Assembly: GCA_000753575.1 (NCBI GenBank)
Contig: JRFF01000011.1
Coordinates: 19,592-83,591 of the forward strand
Length of the DNA: 64,000 nt
From: Candidatus Izimoplasma sp. HR2
Lineage (GTDB): Bacteria; Bacillota_I; Bacilli_A; Izemoplasmatales; Izemoplasmataceae
Direction of reading: 5' to 3'
Positions 58,966 through 64,000 of the stretch are shown here, one piece after another. Every line of letters starts with the position of its first letter. Positions within the stretch are counted from its first letter, which is position 1. The notes beneath the pieces were generated by a model, which did not search any database, was not told the DNA's origin, and worked only from the letters and a program-made list of their open reading frames with translations. The position numbers and the translations under genes were made by a program.

Positions 58966-58990
58966 GACGGTAGATTTCACCGTCTTTTAA
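58966..58990 (+). terminator. Intrinsic terminator near the element's right end
   Basis: GACGGT / ACCGTC arms with TTTT tail. Confidence 0.75.
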
Positions 58991-59040
58991 TTTGGGGATT
59001 GACAAATATAGTCCGTTAGAATACACTGTTTACAAGGAAA

Positions 59041-59068
59041 TAATCTTACGGATTTGCACGTTGATTTG
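59041..59068. promoter_or_regulatory. Right-end integrase arm-type sites
   Basis: TAATCTTACGG is the inverse of the left-end CCGTAAGATTA, and ATTTGCAC-G-TTGATTTG matches the left-end site in direct orientation. Confidence 0.6.
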
Positions 59069-59099
59069 CCCATATAGATAGCTTTAATAAGCCGTATTA

Positions 59100-59178
59100 G
59101 TGGAATTGGTAGACACGCAAGATTCAAAATCTTGTGGCTTTACGGTCGTGTCGGTTCGACCCCGACTACTGGTACCAA
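59100..59178 (+). pseudogene. attR: displaced 3' part of tRNA-Leu, not a working tRNA
   Basis: Matches the functional tRNA from the D-arm to CCA with one change in the variable arm (C to T). The upstream bases GCCGTAT cannot pair with TACTGGT at three acceptor positions (5-7), so the acceptor stem is broken. Confidence 0.82.
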
Positions 59179-59189
59179 ATTAAGAATTG

Positions 59190-59215
59190 AGACGCTCTTA
59201 AAGGGCGTTTTTTAT
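59190..59215 (+). terminator. Intrinsic terminator after attR
   Basis: ACGCTC / GGGCGT arms and a T run; probably the original terminator of the tRNA-Leu gene. Confidence 0.75.
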
Positions 59216-59313
59216 TTATGTAGTTTAGTGAGCTAAAATTGTATTTAAGATTTAGGATTATGATATTACTAATAATGATGTTATGTTAATAATGTAGTGG
59301 AGGTTGATATTGA

Positions 59314-59739
59314 GTGAAAAATATACTGTTATTACTTATTATAATATTAGTACTTTTATTAGGTGCTTGTGAGGAAGAAGAAATAGAGATAGAAGTAAAA
59401 TATCGAGGGAATGTTAAAGAAAAACTTCTCGATAATGATGAATGGAATTGTGATGATTCAATTTGTACTTTGGATGAAACAAAATATTGGAATACACTTA
59501 CATACAATTTTGATACAGAAATATTTGAAGTAAAACTTAGAACTGCTGTTGATGGCACTTTCGGGACAGCTACTATTAGTTATTTAGAAGATAGTATTGA
59601 AGTTGATTTATATATGGGTGGAAATTGTACGTGTTCTATTGATACTGATATTGACTGTGGAGATTTAGTAATTGGAGAACCGTATGAACAGTTAATCCAA
59701 GCAACAAATGCAGTATTTGAAATTGTAATTTTTAAATAA
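59314..59739 (+). CDS. Small lipoprotein of unknown function
   Basis: A 141-aa protein with lipobox LLLGAC (Cys19), an acidic EEEEIEIEVKY start of the mature part, and five further Cys, including a CTCSIDTDIDCGD cluster, that could form disulfides. Start GTG 59314, 10 nt after GGAGG. Outside the integrated element; single-gene unit with its own terminator. Not recognised. Confidence 0.7.
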   Translation: MKNILLLLIIILVLLLGACEEEEIEIEVKYRGNVKEKLLDNDEWNCDDSICTLDETKYWNTLTYNFDTEIFEVKLRTAVDGTFGTATISYLEDSIEVDLYMGGNCTCSIDTDIDCGDLVIGEPYEQLIQATNAVFEIVIFK

Positions 59740-59741
59740 TA

Positions 59742-59768
59742 GAAAACACTCTTGAGGGTGTTTTTTTA
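59742..59768 (+). terminator. Intrinsic terminator
   Basis: AAACACTC / GAGGGTGTTT arms (one mismatch or wobble) and seven T. Confidence 0.82.
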
Positions 59769-59862
59769 ATAAAAATTATAAATAGCATCCTTAATTGTAA
59801 TTTAGATATATATTATTATATAAGATATGATATAATATGAGAGTAAATAAAGAGGTGACAAG

Positions 59863-61029
59863 ATGAAAAACTTTGAATACAGATCGTTAACAAAAATTAT
59901 CTTTGGTAAAGATCAGATTTCTAACTTAGAAAGAGAATTAGAAGAATTTAAAGTTAGAAAACTGTTACTTGTATATGGAATGAGTTCAATAAAGAATCTT
60001 GGAATATATGAGCAAGTTATTTTCATTTGTAATAAACTTGATATTGAAGTTTATGAAGAGGGTGGAGTTAGACCTAATCCTGATATGAGTAGTGTTAGAA
60101 GTGGGATAGAAACTTGTAGAACTAATGATATTGATTTTGTTCTTGCTGCTGGTGGAGGTAGTGCAATTGATTGTGCTAAGGCTATTGCTTTTGGAACTAA
60201 ATATGATGGAGATCCTTGGGATGTTTATTTATTAAAAGATAAAGCAACTAGTGCTTTACCACTTGGAGTAATTATTACACTAGCTGCTACTGGAACTGAG
60301 ACAAATGGTAACAGTGTTATTAGTAATGATGAAACTGGTGAAAAGAGAAGTGTTGCTTACCCATTTAGTGTTCCTAAATTTGCAATAATTGATCCAAGTT
60401 ATACGTTAAGTGTAGATAGGTATCACGTTATTGCAGGTAGTATGGATATTATGATGCATGTTTTTGAACAGTTCTTTAGTAATACTTTGAGAACTGAAAC
60501 TAGTGATTATATGAGTATGGGTGTTATTAAATCAGTTATTGAAAATACGAGTAGATACTTAGCTGGCGAAGATGGCTATGAGACAAGAGCTAATTTAAGT
60601 TGGGCTTCAACAATTGGACTTAACTGGATACTTGGAGTAGATAAAGTTGGAGACTGGGCAACGCATAGACTTAGTTATCCTATTACAAAAGAGTATGGTA
60701 TAACTCACGGATATGCTCTTGCGTTAATATTTACTTCATGGATTAGAGTTGCTTTAAAATATAATAGTATTACAATGATTCCAAGGTTAGAAATAATCGG
60801 TGATATGATTTTTGATGGAACTGATTATAGTCTTGTACCTGATAAATTAGACGAATTATTTAGTGAGTGGGGAGCTAAAGTAAAACTTAGTGAAGAATTA
60901 AAAGATGTTACATTAGAAGAAATTGATAAGCTTATTGAAAATGCACTTGCGCTTGGGAGCGTAGGTACAGTTATTGAAATAGATAAAGAGAAAGCATTAG
61001 AAATATTTAAAAATTCATTAGGGTGGTGA
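59863..61029 (+). CDS. Iron-containing alcohol dehydrogenase (BdhA/YqhD-like)
   Basis: A 388-aa group III alcohol dehydrogenase: NAD(P) motif AAGGGSAIDCAKAIA (~residue 95), ATGTETNGNSV, metal-ligand region GSMDIMMHVFEQFF (Asp, His), and THRLSYPITKEYGITHGYALA with two more His ligands. Most similar to NAD(P)H-dependent butanol/aldehyde reductases, so probably reduces aldehydes to alcohols to balance redox. RBS AAGAGGTG. Four bases before the next gene, which suggests an operon with the diguanylate cyclase. Confidence 0.92.
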   Translation: MKNFEYRSLTKIIFGKDQISNLERELEEFKVRKLLLVYGMSSIKNLGIYEQVIFICNKLDIEVYEEGGVRPNPDMSSVRSGIETCRTNDIDFVLAAGGGSAIDCAKAIAFGTKYDGDPWDVYLLKDKATSALPLGVIITLAATGTETNGNSVISNDETGEKRSVAYPFSVPKFAIIDPSYTLSVDRYHVIAGSMDIMMHVFEQFFSNTLRTETSDYMSMGVIKSVIENTSRYLAGEDGYETRANLSWASTIGLNWILGVDKVGDWATHRLSYPITKEYGITHGYALALIFTSWIRVALKYNSITMIPRLEIIGDMIFDGTDYSLVPDKLDELFSEWGAKVKLSEELKDVTLEEIDKLIENALALGSVGTVIEIDKEKALEIFKNSLGW

Positions 61030-61033
61030 ACAT

Positions 61034-61933
61034 ATGTATGACAAAAAGTATTTAGAATTACTTTCATATTTATATGAAGGGGTTTACGTTGTTGATCAAC
61101 AACGTAAAATTGTTTTTTGGAATAAAGGTAGTGAAGAAATCACTGGATATAGTGCAGAAGAAGTTACGGAATCATATTGTTATAACAATATTCTTAGACA
61201 TGTTACTGAAGATGGTAAAAATCTTTGTTTTGATGGTTGTCCACTACATCATACTTTAGCAACTGGGGAACTTCAGGAAGCAGATGTATTTTTACATCAT
61301 AAAGAAGGACATAGAATTCCTGTAAAAGTAAAATCTATTCCTATTTATGATTCAGAAGAAAATATTGTTGCAGCTATTGAAGTATTCACAGATGAAAGAT
61401 ATAAAAAAGATACTTACTCTGAAAATAGAAAATTAAAAGAGTTATTAGTAACTGATCCTTTAACAAAGATATCTAATAGAAGATATTTAGATTTTCACTT
61501 AGAAAGTTGTAAAAAAGAAGCTGATGAATTTGAAACAACATTTGGATTATTGTTCTTTGATATTGATAAGTTTAAAGGCGTTAATGATACATATGGACAT
61601 GACATTGGTGATGAAATATTGAAACTTATGTCAAGAACTATATCTTCAAATATTCGTGGTGATGATAAGGTTGGCAGATGGGGTGGAGAAGAATTTATAG
61701 CAGTAATTAAAATTGATCATTTAGGTGGTCTTGAAAAAATAGCTAATAAGCTTCGTTTACTAGTTTCTAAATCAGAACATAAACTTGAAAATGATAAGGA
61801 ATTACGTGTAACTGTTTCTATTGGTGGTACTCTTTATAAACCTGGAGAATCTTTGATAGAGTTAGTTAAAAGAGCGGATTCTTATATGTATCAAGCTAAG
61901 GAAAAAGGTAGAAATAGAGTGATAGTAAAATAG
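61034..61933 (+). CDS. PAS-GGDEF diguanylate cyclase
   Basis: A 299-aa soluble protein. Residues ~10-130 form a PAS domain (YEGVYVVDQQRKIVFWNKGSEEITGYSAEEV) with three Cys in CFDGCPLHH and CYNNI, which could bind a redox ligand. Residues ~140-299 are GGDEF (TDPLTKISNRRYLDFHL, FFDIDKFKGVNDTYGHDIGD, active-site RWGGEEF, ADSYMYQAKEKGRN). No RxxD I-site is evident before GGEEF (IRGDDKVGR is in its place). Makes c-di-GMP; coupled to the alcohol dehydrogenase gene. Confidence 0.9.
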   Translation: MYDKKYLELLSYLYEGVYVVDQQRKIVFWNKGSEEITGYSAEEVTESYCYNNILRHVTEDGKNLCFDGCPLHHTLATGELQEADVFLHHKEGHRIPVKVKSIPIYDSEENIVAAIEVFTDERYKKDTYSENRKLKELLVTDPLTKISNRRYLDFHLESCKKEADEFETTFGLLFFDIDKFKGVNDTYGHDIGDEILKLMSRTISSNIRGDDKVGRWGGEEFIAVIKIDHLGGLEKIANKLRLLVSKSEHKLENDKELRVTVSIGGTLYKPGESLIELVKRADSYMYQAKEKGRNRVIVK

Positions 61934-61957
61934 ACTTTTTTAAGTCTATTTTTTTTA
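61928..61957 (+). terminator. Intrinsic terminator
   Basis: AAATAGACTT / AAGTCTATTT, TTT loop, T run; includes the cyclase stop codon. Confidence 0.88.
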
Positions 61958-62025
61958 ATGACTTATATAGTAGATTATGATACAATTTAAATTGATAATA
62001 ATCGTAATACGAGGAGAGTACTAAT

Positions 62026-63213
62026 ATGAAAATAATTGCAGTTAATGCGGGTAGTAGTTCTTTAAAATTTCAATTACTTGATATGCCAAGTGAGAATGTA
62101 TTAATCAGTGGAATTGTTGAAAGAATTGGACAAGATAAATCCGTTATGAAAATTAAATTAAATGGTGATAAACTAGTAGAAAATTTAGTAATAAAAGATC
62201 ATAGTGTAGCTGTTGATTTATTACTTAAGCAACTTATTGAATTAAAGGTTGTTACGTCGCTTGATGAGATTGATGGAGTAGGACACAGAGTTGTTCATGG
62301 TGGAGAAGCATTTACTGATAGTGTATTAATAACGGATGATGTTATTAAAGCTATTGAAGATGTTAGTGACTTAGCTCCTTTACATAACCCTGCAAATCTT
62401 ACTGGTATATTTGCTTTCCAAAAAGCACTTCCACATATAAAAGGTGTTGCTGTATTTGATACTGCATTTCATCAAACAATGGAAGAAGAAGTTTATTTAT
62501 ATGGTGTTCCATATGATTGGTATGAAAAGTATGGAGTTAGAAAATATGGATTCCATGGAACTAGTCATAAATTTGTAAGTTTAAAAGCTGCTGAATTACT
62601 TGGTAAGAAACCAGAAGATGTAAATATTGTAGTATTACATCTTGGAAATGGTGCTAGTTTATGTGCTGTTAAGGGTGGAATAAGTGTTGATACTTCAATG
62701 GGTTTCACTCCTCTAGCCGGAATATTAATGGGTACTAGAAGTGGAGATATTGATCCTGCGATAGTAGAATATATCGTTGAAAAAGAAAATAAAACAGTTA
62801 AAGAAGTAATAAGCGATTTAAATAAAAAATCTGGATATCTTGGAATGAGTAGAAATTCAAGTGATTCTAGAGATTTATGGACAGCAACTCACGGTGGAGA
62901 TAGACAAAGTATTAAAGCTATTAAGAAACAAGTTAAAATGATTTGTGATTATGTAGCTTCTTACTATGTTACTATGGGTGGAATTGACGCTATTTGTTTC
63001 ACTGCAGGTGTTGGTGAAAATGCTATATTTACTAGACAGTTAATTGCTAATAGATTGGCTCCTTTAGGAGTTAAACTCGATATCGAGAGAAATTACGTTA
63101 GAAGTGTTGAAGCTTTAATTTCAGCTGATGACTCTAAAATTAAATTGTTCTTATTACCTACAGATGAAGAAGTAATGATAGCGAGAGATACATTAAGATT
63201 ATCTAATACATAA
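62026..63213 (+). CDS. ackA: Acetate kinase
   Basis: A 395-aa enzyme of standard length. MKIIAVNAGSSSLKFQLL is the N-terminal phosphate motif; VGHRVVHGGE, FDTAFHQTM, RKYGFHGTSHKFV, LHLGNGASLCAVKGG and GFTPLAGILMGTRSGDIDP are the AckA signatures. Makes ATP and acetate from acetyl phosphate, the energy-conserving end step of fermentation. No pta gene is adjacent. RBS GAGGAG. Monocistronic, with terminators on both sides. Confidence 0.97.
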   Translation: MKIIAVNAGSSSLKFQLLDMPSENVLISGIVERIGQDKSVMKIKLNGDKLVENLVIKDHSVAVDLLLKQLIELKVVTSLDEIDGVGHRVVHGGEAFTDSVLITDDVIKAIEDVSDLAPLHNPANLTGIFAFQKALPHIKGVAVFDTAFHQTMEEEVYLYGVPYDWYEKYGVRKYGFHGTSHKFVSLKAAELLGKKPEDVNIVVLHLGNGASLCAVKGGISVDTSMGFTPLAGILMGTRSGDIDPAIVEYIVEKENKTVKEVISDLNKKSGYLGMSRNSSDSRDLWTATHGGDRQSIKAIKKQVKMICDYVASYYVTMGGIDAICFTAGVGENAIFTRQLIANRLAPLGVKLDIERNYVRSVEALISADDSKIKLFLLPTDEEVMIARDTLRLSNT

Positions 63214-63236
63214 GGAGTGGATTTTACACTCCTTTT
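63211..63236 (+). terminator. Intrinsic terminator of ackA
   Basis: AAGGAGTG / CACTCCTT arms with T-rich tail. Confidence 0.87.
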
Positions 63237-63273
63237 CTTTTTGTGATATAATATAATAGACGAGGTGATTATA

Positions 63274-63927
63274 TTGAAAATTACAATTGATAAAATTATA
63301 AAAGAAAAAACACCGAATTTTCATATTGGTGTTATGTCTTGTGATGTTTTAATATATGAGAATAGAGATATTGTAAATCTAGTGAATGATTGTGAAGTAG
63401 AAATATCAGAAAACATTGATATAACTGACGTCATAAAACTTGAAACAATTAAAGATGCTAGAGACGCTTATAAAGTATATGGTAAAGATCCATCAAGATA
63501 TCGATTAGCTACTGAGTCTTTGTATAGAAGATTAGCTAAAGGTAATAGTTTATATCGAATCAACAATGTAGTTGATTTAGGTAATATATTATCACTTAGT
63601 TCTAGAAAAAGTGTTGCAGTACTTGATTATGATAAAATTGAGGGAGATATACTTATAAGATTAGGAAATAAAGGTGAAGAATATTACGGAATAGGTAGAG
63701 GTAAATTAAATATTGAAAATGTGCCATTATATGAAGATTCAATAGGACCTTTTGGATCAACAACAAGTGATACAGAAAGAACAATGATTACTGATAGTAC
63801 TAAAAAGATATTGCTGTTTATTATATCTTTTAGTGGTGATGAAGATTTAATGTATGAACTTAAATATGCGAAAGAATTATATGAAAAATATGCTAATGGA
63901 GATAATTTTGAATTGAATGTAATGTGA
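63274..63927 (+). CDS. B3/B4 (tRNA-synthetase beta-like) domain protein
   Basis: A 217-aa stand-alone B3/4 domain: IKDARDAYKVYGKDPSRYRLATESLYRRLAKGNSLYRINNVVDLGNILSLSSRKSV is the PheRS-beta-like core, with GPFGSTTSDTERTMI at the end of the fold. Such proteins may act in amino-acid or tRNA editing; role not shown. Start set at TTG 63274, 6 nt after GAGGTG; GTG 63265 lies within the RBS. Confidence 0.82.
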   Translation: MKITIDKIIKEKTPNFHIGVMSCDVLIYENRDIVNLVNDCEVEISENIDITDVIKLETIKDARDAYKVYGKDPSRYRLATESLYRRLAKGNSLYRINNVVDLGNILSLSSRKSVAVLDYDKIEGDILIRLGNKGEEYYGIGRGKLNIENVPLYEDSIGPFGSTTSDTERTMITDSTKKILLFIISFSGDEDLMYELKYAKELYEKYANGDNFELNVM

Positions 63928-63930
63928 ATA

Positions 63931-63962
63931 CTCCCCCGCTTAATTTAAATTTGAAGTGGGAG
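63931..63962. repeat. Hairpin at window edge (possible mobile-element end)
   Basis: CTCCC...CTT and AAG-TGGGAG arms enclose the palindrome AATTTAAATT; TTCATGGGTTATGCG follows. The look is that of IS200/IS605-type end structures, but the window stops here. A smaller CGAAC/GTTCG hairpin follows. Confidence 0.4.
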
Positions 63963-64000
63963 CTTCATGGGTTATGCGAACTAACGTTCGAAAAATTACC

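Larger units (their letters stand above)
55088..59178 (+). mobile_element. ~4-kb integrative element in tRNA-Leu
   Basis: The element is bounded by a 79-bp direct repeat of the tRNA-Leu gene (55088-55166 and 59100-59178, one mismatch). Just inside the left end are a tyrosine integrase and, abutting it, a serine resolvase; four or more small proteins and ~1 kb of repeat-rich non-coding DNA follow. No replication, capsid or conjugation genes are seen, so it may be a satellite or a decayed element. Base composition is slightly less AT-rich in the non-coding centre. Confidence 0.88.

Noticed and set aside
59092-59177. A second complete tRNA-Leu gene
   Set aside because: Acceptor positions 5-7 do not pair with the 3' strand. 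It is identical to the first tRNA only from the D-arm on, so it is the displaced attachment-site copy.
1-64000. Mycoplasma-type code with TGA as Trp
   Set aside because: TGA ends several genes at sensible family lengths (MarR 8695, sigma factor 50790) and TGG is used for Trp throughout.

Overview
This is an AT-rich window from a bacterium with very short intergenic gaps, GAGGTG/AGGAGG ribosome sites and many hairpin-plus-T-run terminators. TGA is used as a stop (the MarR, sigma-factor and NuoC-like neighbourhoods show this) and TGG encodes Trp, so the code is the standard bacterial one and not the Mycoplasma code. The gene mix is fermentative and anaerobic: L-lactate dehydrogenase, lactate permease, acetate kinase, an iron alcohol dehydrogenase, and a sodium/proton-pumping Mbx-type complex but no respiratory oxidase. 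Together with c-di-GMP enzymes, ECF sigma/RsgI-type signalling and Ig-like surface lipoproteins, this suggests a low-GC Bacillota or Mollicutes-related lineage (Izemoplasma/Haloplasma-like). The lineage is inference; no rRNA is present.

Layout. 0-8 kb: end of a GGDEF/HD-GYP protein, a secreted S41-peptidase lipoprotein, a GyrI-like protein, an Ig-like surface protein and a lactate permease. 8-20 kb: a MarR-controlled heterodimeric ABC exporter, two oxidoreductases, L-lactate dehydrogenase, a probable Pho-box-driven small RNA, and a TetR-controlled second heterodimeric exporter. 20.2-31.2 kb: an accessory island bracketed by direct copies of the exporter's 3' end. It holds a peptide-sensing-type regulator divergent from a 43-aa secreted propeptide, a small gene with an apparent ATT start, an HNH nuclease, a DUF3892-like protein, a 2083-aa RHS/YD-repeat protein, two small membrane proteins and a lipoprotein. 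31-38 kb: an E2-like acyltransferase without its catalytic His, an ABC-F protein behind a leader peptide and attenuator, and a third heterodimeric exporter. 38-50 kb: a 14-gene operon, a methyltransferase-like gene followed by thirteen genes in the order mbxABCDFGHH'MJKLN. Its last subunit is fused to a GltD/NfnB-like flavoprotein and its large subunit keeps only two of the four Ni-ligand Cys positions. 50-55 kb: ECF sigma factor, RsgI-like anti-sigma factor and a related lipoprotein, a CoA-disulfide-reductase/NADH-oxidase-like flavoprotein, a YerC-type regulator and a metallo-beta-lactamase-fold protein. 55.1-59.2 kb: a 4-kb element integrated in tRNA-Leu(CAA), with tyrosine integrase, serine resolvase, small proteins and about 1 kb of repeat-rich non-coding DNA. 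59-64 kb: lipoprotein, iron ADH, PAS-GGDEF cyclase, acetate kinase and a B3/B4-domain protein.

How it fits together. Sugar fermentation would give lactate, acetate and alcohol, while the Mbx-like complex is placed to exchange electrons between ferredoxin and NAD(P)(H) and couple this to ion pumping. Three exporter pairs plus an ABC-F protein, two with local repressors and one with an attenuator, form a concentrated drug-response region. The strongest candidates for undescribed biology are the peptide/regulator/RHS island, the Pho-box small RNA with C-rich loops, the MbxN-GltD fusion, and the structured repeats of the tRNA-borne element.
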